Assembly: GCA_030549495.1 (NCBI GenBank)
Contig: JAUIRK010000288.1
Coordinates: 1-64,000 of the forward strand
Direction: 5' to 3'
Origin: Nectonema munidae
Lineage: Eukaryota > Nematomorpha > Nectonematoida > Nectonematidae
DNA: 64,000 bases
Numbering within the stretch: the first letter of the stretch is position 1; the number at the start of each line of letters is the position of its first letter. The notes under the pieces are model-generated. The model did not search any database. It was not told the origin of the DNA and saw only the letters and a list, made by a program, of their open reading frames with translations. Shown piece by piece: positions 1-12,611 of the stretch. The position numbers and the translations under genes were made by a program.

Positions 1-1785
1 AAGTCCTACCTGTGTTAAGTGCTCCTTGTTTGTGCCTGCCTGTGTTTGAGTGCTCCCTGTTGATAGGGTGCTCGTTGTTTGTTCCTGCCTGTGTTTGAGT
101 GCTCCCTATTTTGCCTGTGTGTGTTTGAGTGCTCCCTATTTTGCCTGTGTGTGTTTGAGTGCCCTCTGTTGGTACTTGCCTGTGTTTAAGTGTTCCCTTT
201 TTGTGCCTAAATCTGTTTAAGTGCTTGCATGTGGTTAAGTCCACGCTGTTTGTGCCTGCCTGTGTCGGGTGCTCGCTGTGTTTGAGTGCCTGACTGTGTT
301 TAAGTGTTCCCTTTTCTCCTTGCCCTCGTTGTTTGTGTCTGACTTTGTTTGGATGCTCCCTGTTGATTTAGTGCTCGTTTTTTGTTAATGCCTGTGTTTG
401 AGTGCTCTCTGTTTGTAACTGGCTGCGTTTGAGTGTTACCTTTTTGCGCCTGCCGATGTTTAAGTGCTCGCTGTTTGTGCCTGTCTGTGTTTAATTCCAC
501 CTTGTTTGTGCTTGCGTATGTTGGGTTCTCCCTTTTTGAGTGCCTGCCTGTGTTTAAGTGGTCCCTGTTTCTTCTTGCTTATTGTTTAAGTCCTACCTGT
601 GTTTAAGTGCCCCTTGTTTGTGCCTGACCGTGTTTGGGTGCTCGATGTTGATTTAGTGCTCGTCATTTGTTCCTGCCTGTGTTTGAGCGCTCCCTGTTTT
701 GCCTGTATGTGCTTCCTGTGTTCGAGTGCCCTCTGTTGGTGCTTGCCTGTGTTAAAGTGCTCCCTTTTTGTGCCTGAATCTGTTTAAGTGCTCCCTGTTT
801 GTGCTTGCATGTGTGTAAGTGTTCCCTGTTTGTGTCTGCCCGTGTTTAAGTCTTTCCTGTGTTTGAGTCCTTCCTGTGTTTGAGTGCTCCTTGTTTGTAA
901 CTGCCTGTGTTATAGTGCCCCATTTTTATGCCTGCCTGTTGTTTATGTGCTCCCTGTGTTATAGAACCCCGTATTTGTGCCTGCCTGTTGTTTAAGTGTC
1001 TGCCTGTTGTTTAAGTGTCTGCCTGTGTTTGAGTCCTCCTTGTTTGTGCGTTCCTATGTTTGAGTTCCTGCCTGTGTTTAAGTGCTCCCTGTTTCTGCTT
1101 TCCATTTGTTTAAGTCCTACCCGTATTTAAGTGCTCCTTGTTTGTGCCTGACTGTGTTTGGGTGCTCCCTGTTGATTGTACCTGCCTGTGTTTGAGTGCT
1201 CCTGTTTTGCCTGTATGTGTTTGAGTGCTTCCTGTTCGTGTTTTTGCCTACCTGTCGTATAAGTGCTCGCTGTTTGTGTCTGCCTGTGTTTAAGTCCTCC
1301 TTGTTTGTGCGTTCCTGTGTTTGAGTCCCCCTGTTGGTGCCTGCTTGTGTTTAAGTGCTCCCTGTTTCTGCTTGCCTATTGTTTAAGTCCTACCCGGGTT
1401 TAATTGTTTCTTGTTTGTGCCTGACGGTGTTTGGATGCTCCCTGTTGATTGAGTGCTTGTCGTTTGTTCCTGCCTGTGTTTGAGTGCTCCCTGTTTTTGC
1501 CTGTATATGCTTGAGTGCTTCCTGTTTGTGCCTTCCTGTGTTTGAGTGCCCTCAGCTTGTGCTTGCCTGTGTTAAAGCGGTCCCTTTTTGTGCCTGAATC
1601 TGTTTAAGTGCTCCCTTTTGGTGCCTGAATGTTGTTTAAGTGCTCCCTGTGTTTGAGTGCCCCCGGTTGGTGCTTGTTTGTGTTAAAGTGCAACCTTTTT
1701 GTGACTGAATCTGTTTAATTGCTCCATTTGTGTCTGCATGTGTTTAGGTGTCCCCTGTTTGTGCCTGCATGTTTATTCAAAAATT
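1..1785. repeat. GT-rich ~31-bp minisatellite, block A
   Basis: Imperfect tandem copies of a unit near 31 bp, consensus about GTTTAAGTGCTCCC followed by TGTTTGTGCCTGCCTGT. Variants alternate TTAAG with TTGAG and TGCTCC with TGCCCC. The G/T-rich composition is confined to one strand and contrasts sharply with the AT-rich flanks. Several variant monomers recur in the same order in block B, about 3.29 kb further on, so there is a higher-order period above the monomer. Short open frames here are cysteine/leucine-rich readings of the repeat, not genes. Confidence 0.95.
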
Positions 1786-2957
1786 ATTCGTAGACCTCCC
1801 GTAAATTGTTACCACTGTAAACATTATTGGTACACCTAATAATTATTGATATCCCACAGAAGGATCATTAGTAGATATAAAGATCAATTTTACAAGCAAT
1901 GATATGATAATTTACATAATAAATGAATTAGCAAATTAGATTTTCATCCAAATTAGTGGACAATATAAAATAAAATATGAGAATAATTTATCGTTAAATA
2001 TATAAAATCTTAATCAAAAGTAGATAGATGTGTTTATTTAAATTAAAAATAAATTTGTACAAATCTAATGAAATCTTTTAAAACTTAATAATTTAAATTT
2101 TGAAAAAAAATTTTAACTAAATAACTTAGTTTAAAGAAAATAGACTATTATTAACACCTTACATATTTAAAAAATTATCTATAGTGGTTATCTTTTATAG
2201 AAATCAGAATATTAATACCAATGAAATAAAAACAAGAACCCTGTTTTATTAAAAATATAAATTTAAAATAGTAACAAACAAACTAATTATATTTCTTGAA
2301 AGAAAAAAAGAATTTATTGGAAAAAATGTACAATTTAGAATAAAAAATTACAGTAGTATTCAGTAGTTGAGCACACTCAAGACTAATTAAAGCTTGAAAA
2401 GGGTCTTTCTCAACAACTTCTTTCTTTCTTTTTCTCAAGAAATTTCTTCAGAAGGTTAGGTATAAAATAAGTTGCAAATGTAAAGCCTTGAGTTTTGAAA
2501 AGTGAAAATTTGTCCTTTATTTTTGTTAACTCGATGCCAATAATGTCCATGCGAACAAATTTATAAAATATTTAAAATATATTTCAATTTTTCAAAAATA
2601 TTTAGTAAAATTTTTAATTTCTTTAAAATTAAAAAGCATACTTCATTCTCTTTTGTTTTTAACAATGCTCTTTATTCAAAATATGAATTAAAATAAATAT
2701 TACTAGAAATTGTAAGTTCTCTTGTATTTGATCATTATCACATAGCATACACTGTGTGAAAGACAGGTTTTGGTGATTTAAACCTCACCATTTCCACTTA
2801 TGGGTTCAAACTATAAGGTTTGAACTGGCATTTAGTGGCTACGGATGGGCATAAACAATTGAAAGACTTTTTAACCCCTTTAAAATCCCGTTTTTTTACT
2901 TTTGTTCTCCTCCTTGTAAGGGCTATTCACCCCTTTTAAATTCCCTATTTTTCACCG
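1786..2957. other. AT-rich interruption of the minisatellite
   Basis: About 1.17 kb of A+T-rich sequence separates the two minisatellite blocks. It has no open frame of note, no recognisable transposase and no clear terminal repeats. It starts abruptly after a GTGCCTGCATG monomer fragment and ends at GACTGTGCCTGCCTG. It could be an insertion into a once continuous array or unique sequence between two arrays; I cannot tell which. Confidence 0.6.
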
Positions 2958-5100
2958 CCCCCTCTCTGACTGTGCCTGCCTGTGTTTAAGTGCTCCCTGT
3001 TTCTGCTTGCCTATTGTTTAAGTCCACCTGTGCTTAAGTGCTCCTTATTTATGCCTTCCTGTGTTTGGGTGTTCCTGTTTGTGCCTTCCTGTGTTTGAGT
3101 GCCCTCTGTTGGTGCTTGCCTGTATTAAATTGCTGCCTTTTTGTGCCTGTCTCTGTTTAAGTGCTCCCTGTTTGTGCCTGAATGTGTTTAAGTCAACTCT
3201 ATTTGTGGCTGCGTGTGTTGGGTTCCCCTTTTTGAGTGCCTGCCTGTGTTTAAGTGCGCCTTGTTTCTGCTTGACTATTGTTTAATTCCTACCTGTGTTT
3301 AAGTGCTCCTTGTTTGTGCCTGCCTGTGTTTGGGTGCTCCCTGTTGATGGAGTGCTCGTTGTTGTTCCTGCCTGTGTTTGAGTGCTCCCTATTTTGCCTG
3401 TGTGTGTTTGAGTGCCCTCTGTTGGTACTTGCCTGTGTTTAAGTGTTCCCTTTTAGTGCCTAAATCTGTTTAAGTGCTTGCATGTGGTTAAGTCCACCCT
3501 GTTTGTGCCTGCCTGTGTCGGATGTTCGCTGTGTTTGAGTGCCTGCCTGTGTTTAAATGCTCCCTTTTCTCCTTGCCCTCGTTGTTTGTGTCTGACTGTG
3601 TTTGGATGCTCCCTGTTGATTTATTGCACGTTGTTTGTTAATGCCTGTGTTTGAGTGCTCTCTGTTTGTAACTGCCTGCATTTGAGTGTTACCTGTTTGC
3701 GCCTGCCTATCTCTAAGTGCTCGCTGTTTGTGCCTGCCGGTGTTTAATTCCACCTTGTTTGTGCTTGCGTATGTTGGGTTCTCCCTATTTGATTGCCTGT
3801 CTGTGTTTAAGTGGTCCCTGTTTTTTCTTTCTTAATGATTAAGTCCTACATGTCTTTAAGTGCCCCTTGTTTGTGCCTGACCTTGTTTGGGTGCTCGCTG
3901 TTGATTGAGTGCTCGTCGTTTGTTGCTGCCTTTGTTTGAGTGCTCCCTGTTTTTGCCTGTATGTGCTTCCTGTGTTTGAGTGCCCTCTGTTGGTGCTTGC
4001 CTTTGTTAAAATGTTCCCTTTTTCTGCTGAATCTCTTTAAGTGCTCCCTGTTTGAACTTGCATGTGTTTAAGTGTTCCCTGTTTGTGCCAGCCTGTGTTT
4101 AAGTCCTCCCTGTTTGTGCCTACCTGTGTTTGAGTGCTCCCTTTTTGAGCCTGCCTGTGTTTGAGTGTTCCTTGTTTGTGTCTGCCTGTGTTATAGTGCC
4201 CCATGTTTGAGTGCCTCCTGTTTATGCCTGATTGTGTTTGAATGCCCCTTGTTGGTGTTTGCCTGTGTTAAAGTGCTCCCTTTTTGTGCCTGTCTCTATT
4301 TAAGTGCTCCCTGTTTGTGCCTGCCTGTGTTTAAGTCAACCCTGTCTGTGCCTGCGTGTGTTGGGTTCTCCCTGTTTGAGTGCCTGCCTGTGTTTAAGTG
4401 CTCCTTGTTTCTGCTTGACTATTGTTTAAGTCCTACCTGTGTTTAAGTGCTCCTTGTTTGTGCCTACCTGTGTTTGAGTGCTCCCTATTTTGCCTGTGTT
4501 TGAGTGCTCCCTATTTTCCCTGTGTGTGTTTGAGTGCCCTCTGTTGGTACTCGCCTGTGTTTAAGTTTTCCCTTTTTGTGCTTAAATCTGTTTAAGTGCT
4601 TGCATGTGGTTAAGTCCACCCAGTTTGTGCTTGCCTGTGTCGGGTGCTCGCTGTATTTGAGTGCCTGCCTGTGTTTAAGTGCTTCCTTTTCTCCTTGCCC
4701 TCGTTGTTTGTGCCTGACTGTGTTTGGATGCTCCCTGTTGATTTAGTGCTCTTTGTTTGTTAATGCCTGTGTTTGAGTGCTCTCTGTTTGTAACTGCCTG
4801 CGTTTAATTCCACATTGTTTGTGCTTGCATATGTTGAGTTCTCCCTATTTGAGTGCTCCCTGTTTCTGCTTGCTTATTGTTTAAGTCCTGCCTGTGTTTA
4901 AGTGTCTCTTGTTTGTGCCTGACCGTGTTTGGGTGCTCCCTGTTGATTGAGTTCTCGTCATTTGTTCCTGCCTGTGTTTGAGCGCTCCCTGTTTTTGCCT
5001 GTATGTGCTTCCTGTGTTTGAGTGCCCTCTGTTGGTGCTTGCCTGTGTTAAAGTGCTCCCTTTTTGTGCCTGAATCTGTTTAAGTGCTCCCTTGTTTGCT
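2958..5100. repeat. GT-rich ~31-bp minisatellite, block B
   Basis: Same monomer as block A. Segments with the marker variants TGATTTAGTGCTCG, CTCCTTGCCCTCG and TGTATGTGCTTCC recur near 320, 3,570 and 4,690, and near 640-720, 3,900-3,970 and 4,940-5,010. This implies duplication of blocks of about 1.0-1.1 kb (some 35 monomers) as well as monomer-level expansion. The array stops at about 5,100, directly against LINE-derived coding sequence. Confidence 0.93.
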
Positions 5101-5103
5101 TCC

Positions 5104-5720
5104 ATCTTCTTCTCAAAACGACGACTCCTCTCCGCTCATTTTACTGTCTCTATTTTCTGGTGCCCTTTCACTCCAACATACATGAAAACTTGCATTTTGA
5201 CCATCTCACTAAAAGAACCTTATCAAGACCATGCATTACACATTTGACCTCAGTACACCCCAACCTCTTACTACGTAACATTTTCGCACACACTCAAAAG
5301 CAATGGCAAAACTCTCTCACCAATTCCACAAACATCCTGCTTTTGCGCATATCCAATATCAATGCCATACACCAATCCTGGGCTCCACACAGAACGCTTC
5401 AGCGAAATTTCTTATTAGGTTACTCTCGGGTAATTGCCCCTGGAAAACCTACCTCTTTCGCATTAAACTCTCAGACAATCTTACGTGTTTGTTCTGCAAC
5501 GCACTTTTCGAAACACCATAACACCTTGCCTTCCTCTGTCCATTCTTTATCTTACAAGGAAACAAACTCATCAACACTTGCGCCTCAACCCTTCTCCTCT
5601 TTCTCACTAATCTAAGCGACATCATTACTCACCTAGAACTCTTGAACTTACTCTCCGCCTTAATAGGAACTATTAAACCCATTCTTCACATTAGCCCACA
5701 ATAAAACCAACAATCCTTCT
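5104..5720 (+). mobile_element. 3' end of a non-LTR retrotransposon (LINE), decayed
   Basis: Frame +2 (5,303-5,521) reads through LLSGNCPWKTYLFRIKLSD and then TCLFCNALFETP. This resembles the C-terminal zinc-binding tail of many LINE polymerases, where a tract like 'LTGHGPF..YL.RF..SD' precedes Cys-X2-Cys...His...Cys. The two cysteines are at 5,486-5,497. The expected His and last Cys codons follow at 5,522 and 5,537, after an in-frame TAA where the family usually has Gln. A second open frame (5,064-5,615) overlaps but looks like a shadow, though its AHTQKQWQNSLTNS segment may be from the upstream part in another frame. No reverse transcriptase is present, so only the 3' end remains. R1/I-like affinity is a guess. 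Confidence 0.5.
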
Positions 5721-7257
5721 CTATATATATTTATCATTTCTAGGATACTTCTACATCCTCCTTAGCATTCTTCTTTTCAAATCTATCAAGCAATTTGCAA
5801 GCATATCAACTAAATTTGGAAAGTGCTTTGTCATCTCTACCTATCTACCTACCTACTTTATAAGCATTAAAAACACTCCTTTATTAATTTGGTGTATTTT
5901 CATAATATTTTCGTATTTTTTTACAGTTCTAGTTTATAAATGACTAACTTATTTTTAAATTTTTCATTGTTAACTTTTAATAGTAATATATAAAATACTA
6001 TTATTTTTTGTAATATAATATAATCTTTGTAATTGATATTTAAAATTAAAGATAAAAAGGGCATTTATCACATATTTAAACCTTTGCCCTGTTTAACATT
6101 TTCTTTCATTTTATATTGATTATCCACCTTTTTTATTAATTTGAAAAATTTAGTGGAAGGGTAGCTAGAACTAGACTCATCTCGTGCCTCTCCTTGAGTG
6201 CGCCTATGTATTCATATATATAATTTTATCTATTTATATTGCAATTTTTTTGGGTTTTTAAGTGTATCATCTTTTCACAATCAATGTAACCCTAACAATC
6301 TGAGATTTTATTCATTTTTTCACTTTCAACATAAATGACGTTTTATATTTCTACGGATGGTGTTTTTTCCTCATATAAACGCATACTTATTGTTTTGGTA
6401 TATAATTTAAATTAAAAAAAGTATTAAATTATTTAACATTTAAATAAAAATAATTAGGCATTTAACCTTTTAGGTAAAATATTTTATTGATATTATGTTA
6501 TTACATTAATTCTGTGAAATTTGACCACATAATGATGGCTTTTTTATAATTTCAATCATTTCATCATCCAAATAGTTTTTTAAATGTTCTGTTTCGATTA
6601 ACGAGATTGGACTGTAGTTCTACACAAGTACGTAACCAGGAGCATATAGGAGAGAAAAAGTAATTTGTTTTATTATGGAATTCCTATGCAGGTCTTGTGA
6701 TATTGAAACCTGTGACACTTCGCTGCGAACATTTCCCCTCTTAAAAACATATTCTCTATTATTTTGGTATTTCTTCACTCTATTTTGAAAAATACTATTT
6801 CATTTCTCCATAAAAAATTAATACCTATACTTTATACTAAAACTAATTTTTAAAATCGGTTGTTAGTCAGAAGTTGAGAGGGGATGGTGACTGGGTCCCA
6901 TCTGAGAAAATTTTTGGCCGTTCTAAGAAAGTTTATGCCTCGCCCCCTAGAGAAAAAATATTTTGTATTCTTGTTTTAGTTTTCATTATTTATATTAGCT
7001 TTATGGCAATACAGTCAAATCTCTCCATATCGAACACCCTATTTTCATCCCCATTCCTTCTCGACCCAATAAATTTGAATTCTCTTAATCTTCTATATTT
7101 GGCGTTGACAAGCTTTTTTCCTGGATGTCGAAGACAAACAATTCCATTATTTATTAGTTGACAGATTATTATTTCACAATTAAAACAACAGTTGATTAGA
7201 GTAATCAATAATGATCAAAAGCACCCTTTAAATAGAAAGTAGAAAACCATGCAAACT
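5721..7257. other. AT-rich intergenic sequence, no gene seen
   Basis: No conserved coding sequence is visible. Near 7,011-7,045 there is ACAGTCAAATCTCTCCATAT followed by CGAACACCC, which resembles the outer end of pogo/Tigger-type elements; no matching right end was found, so it is only a possible fragment. The open frame at 6,874-7,161 looks like chance. Confidence 0.4.
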
Positions 7258-7265
7258 GTCTAAAG

Positions 7266-9492
7266 CAGTGACTCCCAACCCTGCGGTCGCGACCCGAAAT
7301 GGGGTTGCCGAGCATTTTTTCGTGTTGCCAAGACCTCAAGATAGAAACAATAGATGGGAGTTTGGTGCGCAAAAGGGCTGGGTTTGTAATTTAATTTATA
7401 TTTCATTTCAGATTCTTTATTGATGTCCAGAAAACGGGTGCACAAAGGAGAATTTCTTACCACTGAATTTATGTGTCTCATCGAAGATGGAACCGGAAAA
7501 CCACAATGCGTTGTATGTTGGGAAATGCTTCTTCTGGGAAAACACCCAACTCTGGCAGAGAAAGATCTTGAGTATTTTAAGAGGAAAGAAGAACAACTCA
7601 AACATTAGCGGTTAGACAACTCTATGCATAAGGGAGTGTATTCTGTTCAACAACCAACACTTGCATCCTATCTTGTTGCAAAAAATTGCTAAATATATGC
7701 AGCCACACACAATTGGAGAAAAGTTGGTAAAGCCAGCAGCCCTTGATGTGGTTTCTACCATCCTTGGAGATGCTACAGTGAAATAAAATTGAAGCTATTC
7801 CGTTGTCAGATAACACAATCACCCGAAGAACTTCAGAGATGTCACAAGACATTAAAGAACAGGTAGTGCCTGCCATCAAGGAGAGTGGAAAATTTAGCTT
7901 GAAGTTGGATGATCAAACTGACGTCGGTGACGATGCTCAGGTCTTGGTATATGTGATATACCAAAGGAAGGGTGGCATTGAGGAAAACTTTTTGTTCTGT
8001 AAATCACTGGAGATAACAACAACATGTGAGGCTCTTTTGAAGTTAGTTGATAGTTTTATCAAAGAAAAATGGGATTAGTGATACAGTGTGCGCTCGAATG
8101 GAGCACTCGCAATGTTAAGTACACGTCAGGGTTTCACTGCCAGAGTAAAACAAGTCTACGCCACAGTGATAGTAACTCATTGCCTGCTTAACCTAGAAAA
8201 CCTTGCTTCTCGATAAATGTAACTTGAGCTTAACACTGTTATAGAAGATGTTATTCAAATAGTAAATTTTATTAAATCATCAGCATTGAATTCAAGGCTG
8301 TTTAGTCAAAACTGCTCTGATATGAGATCCGAATATGAACATTTGCTTTACTACTCTTCTGTCAGGAGGCTATCACAAGGAAAAGTCCTTCAGAGGGTGC
8401 TTTACATGCGTGCAGAGGTTGAAATCTTCCTAAACGAGAAGAAACATTGACTGACATCAGGGTTTAGAGAACCAAAGTGGTTGTTTAAACTGGCATATCT
8501 GACGGACATATTTTGAGAGTTGAATTTGCGAATATGTCCATGCAAGGAAAAGATGAGACTATAATCTCTGTGTTAGAAAAGTTCAAGGCATTCAAAGCAA
8601 AGCTGAGGCTGTGGAAAGGGAAGATTGAACTAGCCAAAACTGCGTCCTTTCCACTTTTGAACCTTTTTCTGAAAGATGAAAAAGACGCCTCACTTCTGGC
8701 CTTACAAAGTGTCATTGTTAGGCACCTTGGAGTTTGACAGGTACATTCCGGGTGGAGAGCTGCATGAGAAATACAAATGCTTGCCAAGACCCTTCGATTC
8801 CAAGCCGAGGATCTTTCAGAAGAAGAGTCTTCTATCCAAAATTTTTAAGAGGAGCTTATAGAGATCCAGCATGAGGAAACTCTTCGTTAACTTTTAACGA
8901 CAAACTCTAAGTGTGTTCTGGAGTGCTGTGAAAAAAAGAAACCAGTCCTTAGATTCGAGGCTGTGAAAGTGTTATTGCCTTTCGCTACAACCTAATTGTG
9001 TGAATCACGATTTGCAGCTCTCACTACCATCAAAACTAAAAGCTAAGGTTCAAGCTCTGACTTCAACCGAAACATGATTTGAGGGTAGCACTTTTCAAGA
9101 CTCAACCACGAATAAAGAATCTTAGCAACATGATTCAAGCACAACGCTCTAATTAAAATTAATTTATTATTTCACAGAAAAAATATATACCTTTAGCCTG
9201 TTTTTTAAAGAATGTTACAGAATATTATTATAGAAGTTGTTGTTTTAATTAATGTCAAGTTTTAAAATTCATAATCTTGTGAATATAATAAAATTTAATG
9301 ATGTTAATTTTGTCTTTCACAATCTTAAAGTTCCTCTCTTACAGATATATTCATTACAATTGTCGTCCCTTACTTTTATAGGCAGCTAATCATATATAGT
9401 TTTAATAAAATATATGCACCTTAATTAATGTGGTCGCGATCATATTTTGAGAAATATAATTGGGGTCGCCAAAAAAAGGTTGGGAACCACTT
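7266..9492 (+). mobile_element. hAT DNA transposon, ZBED5-type, decayed
   Basis: The left end is CAGTGACTCCCAACC and the right end, read inward, is AAGTGGTTCCCAACC (12 of 15 identical). The flanks are GTCTAAAG (7,258-7,265) and GTCTAGAG (9,493-9,500), an 8-bp target duplication with one mismatch, as expected for hAT. The subterminal motifs GGTCGCGACCC and GGGGTCGCC are typical of this group. The interior carries a broken transposase on the + strand. At 2.2 kb it is somewhat short for an autonomous member. Divergence of the target duplication and many frame breaks suggest an old insertion. Confidence 0.88.
7423..9060 (+). pseudogene. hAT transposase remnant (ZBED5-like)
   Basis: Translated blocks follow the order of ZBED5-family transposases. 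First comes a BED-type zinc finger start (7,423-7,605; PQCVVC supplies the first Cys pair). Next is a block near 7,800-8,078 with FSLKLDDQTDV, LVYVIYQRKGGIEENFLFC and KSLEITTTCEALL, matching the family's 'LDESTDV...QLLVYVRY...EFLFCKPLETTT'. A helical block at 8,510-8,735 (MSMQGKDETIISVLEKF, FKAKLRLWKGKIELAK) follows, then a C-terminal hAT dimerisation block near 8,960-9,040 (LLPFATT, LCESRFAALTTIKTK). Several stops and frame changes separate these blocks, so no active protein is made. ATG at 7,423 was taken as the start because the family begins close to this point. Confidence 0.85.
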
Positions 9493-9500
9493 GTCTAGAG

Positions 9501-12143
9501 AAATTGTATAATTTGTACAAGATTTACATAAAGGCATACTTTTGTTATGACTTTTTAGTGTGAAATATTTTCTGTGGTTATGTGATTTTTCATGAATGCA
9601 TACTAAAATGTGGTAACACGTGATTTAGAATCTAAACCAAATCCTTGTTGAGGAATGGGAAGCTTTACTTCCTTTTAAAGTTGTATTTAAAAAATATGTT
9701 AGTGATGGATTAACAATATGGCGTCAGAATTTGAAAGTGAATAAATATATAAAGAGGTTACATTACTTTACAAGAATACATATTCTTTTTGATCCTTAAT
9801 GTGGAGCTGTAAATTTAAAACTGCATTAACAACGACCTCTATTAAACCACCACGTGTTTATTACGACTAGTGATGATGATTGGTCGTCATGGGACGATAC
9901 TAAAGTTTTATACAATGCCGATTCTTAAAAATACTCAATACCGATAACGATCCTTTTTATTTTGAAACTTTGCATTTTTCGCAAAACGACTAAGTATTCA
10001 ATTAGCAATTATCTTTGATTAAGTTGAGAAAACATAAAAAACCTCAAAATTTTTCTATATTCTTATACTTAACACAAATGTTAATGATTACTTTAAAGGT
10101 TCACAAGTGGTAAAAACATTATTCTCAAAATGACATATTTCACTTTAACAAATATGAACTCGCCAAACTCTTAACAGTATTAACTATTTTATCTTCTATC
10201 CATAACACAGTCACAAGAAAAATTAAAAAAATTATAAAGAAAAAATTACCTCTCTATTAACCCTTTAACAACCAATGTCCCATAAATAGAACATAGACAA
10301 AACCGAATGTTTGATGGAATTCAAAACGAATTGACCAAAATCGTCTGCTTTACGTGGATTGATCGATTAATTACATCACAAAACACAAAGAAACTACATA
10401 ATTTCTTTAGCCAAACTAAAGACATCATTTACCTTATTACATGCTTTAACAATATGCCGAAGATCTACATGATGCTAAGAACAAAAGAGCCTTCAAATCC
10501 TTGGATTATCATTTCAATTAAAACACCCTTTCCCAACCCACAGAAGTCAGAAATAAACACTCCTGGTCCTAAACCTAAACAGCTTCAACGAATATAATAT
10601 ACAAAGAAGAACATTACATCAAAACTCTTTTCCTTTCTCTCAGTTCAACTCGTCTTCACACTCATATCTCCATACAATTTATAGATTTAAAGTTTTAGCT
10701 TGTTTCTAAACTTGTTCTATCTAAAACAGCTAGAAAAATCTCGATTCCTATGAATCATCCCATCACTAATTGTAATTAACCGGTTAATTAATTGCCTAAT
10801 ATATTTTAACTGACCTATTAACCGCTTAATTTCGGGAAAATTTTAAGTCCATAGATATCAATATAATTATCACAATAGTTAAAAAGTATTCATATATGCA
10901 AATTTATTATGATTGTTTGGTTTTGCAAGTTGAGTTACTGTTCGGTTACAGTGAATTAGTCGGCTTTATTCACCGGTTAATAATTGGCTAATTTTCAACG
11001 AATTACGACCTGTTTCAATTCTTCGCATTTAATTTTGATTGAGCGTTTTCGATCTTTATCTAGCAACCAACTGTTCACAAAGACCATTCTTGTTTACCTT
11101 AAATGGAATACAGGGTTTTCTTTACAACTACTGCTCCAGACAATATAAATAAAAATACGAATACTCCTTCTAGATTCGAAACATACAAATAAAATACTCC
11201 TGAAATTACAAAAATATATAAACAGATACTTTTTTCAATTTTTTTACACTACACCGTAATTTAATATTCACATTATTATTGCGTGAAAGGTTTTTGGAGC
11301 GAGTTTTTCTCTCTTATGAGTGTGAAATTTGCGTCTTTGTTAAATATTTTTGCAAATGGTGGCAAAATTGCATATCACCCTGGAACAGAGCTTGCGAATA
11401 TTTGTGATATCACGGACCACTGATCTTATAATTAAAGTTTTTGCGAACCACTATATCAAAAATGAAAAAAAATATTTGGTTGCTCTTTTGTATGAATATA
11501 ATTACATTTATATATGGGAAGGAGGCACAGTCCCTCGTAATTTTTAGGCATTTATTAAATATTACTACCTACAATGATCTGTGTATGTGAGTTGATATAC
11601 TCCAAGAATCCGAGGGAAAATATCCCGAAGTACTTGCAAAAATTCCAAACCAAAATATGTAAACATTTAAAGCCAGCTTCTACTTCCGGCTTTGACTAAA
11701 TAAGAACCACTCCATATGTCTACAAAATAAATGAGCTATTTTTTTCATTATTAAAATACTTGATAAAATTTATCCGACTCCGACTACTACCCAGTGTTGC
11801 GAAATCAGGGTTGGATGTTAGTGGAGTTTTGGTCGGGTTGCATTGGAATAAAAAATTTTTTTTTTGAGTATTTTAAATAATAAAAAAATTTGTTTCTTGT
11901 TTAGTCGAAGTCATAAGTGAAGGTATACTTAGAGTCAGAGTCGAATTTTTTTAGGTAATAGGAGGCGGAGTTAGATTTTTTGTCTCCAACTCTACAACCC
12001 TCCTGCTGTATCTTTAAAATTTTGGAGTGCGCAATCGTGCTTGGAAAACTACATTATAAAACATTAATCTACTAAACATTTTTATTTCTTATGAATATTT
12101 TTGTTTTAAAATTAGACTCCCTATACTACAAAATTTGATAATA
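9501..12143. other. AT-rich intergenic sequence with repeat fragments
   Basis: No supported gene. At 10,257-10,300 the sequence TTAACCCTTTAACAACCAAT resembles the left end of the TTAA-flanked MITE family described elsewhere in this window, but no right end is evident. TTAACCGGTTAA-like strings recur near 10,780 and 10,970. The open frames at 10,307-10,597 and 11,350-11,547 show no domain. Confidence 0.4.
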
Positions 12144-12473
12144 CACTATAACCTACGTTTTACGTACGGCACGGGACCGAACGGCGGACGTAAAACGTAG
12201 GATTCGTAAAATCCAGGTTAACCTTTAAATTGACATACAACACGAAAATCCTAGCCTGGATCACACATGGTCACACTGTGTACGACGCGAGGGACTATGG
12301 CAGCTAAAGAAGACTTATAAAGAACTTTATAAATTTTTTAATACATAAAATCACAAAGAAAAACGTATTAATAATGCATTTAATGACCAAAAAGATGACG
12401 TCATCGATCATTTGGCAAGGACGTAAAATCCAGGGAACTTAAAATCAGGGTACGTAAAACGTAGGTTCTACTG
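12144..12473. mobile_element. pogo/Tigger-like MITE with TA target duplication
   Basis: The left end CACTATAACCTACGTTTTAC continues GTAC. The right end read inward is CAGTAGAACCTACGTTTTAC followed by GTAC, so 22 of 24 bases agree. Each end is flanked by TA (12,142-12,143 and 12,474-12,475). The CAGT(A/C)GAACC start and TA duplication are typical of pogo/Tigger (Tc1/mariner) elements. Inside lie further inverted copies of ACGTAAAACGTAGG and GTAAAATCCAGG. There is no coding sequence; it is a 330-bp non-autonomous element. Confidence 0.82.
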
Positions 12474-12611
12474 TAATGTACTTGTGAATTTGAAACATAA
12501 TGTGTCTATATTATTTTCTATGAAAAACATCAAAATCCTGAAAGAAGATTGAGTGATTCTCATACCTGAATACAAAACAGTAGAATACAAACAGATATTG
12601 TTTCTTTTAAA

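Noticed and set aside
300-5105. Cysteine-rich and glutamine/threonine-rich open frames in both minisatellite blocks
   Set aside because: They are translations of the 31-bp repeat in different frames, with no start context, splice signals or domain.
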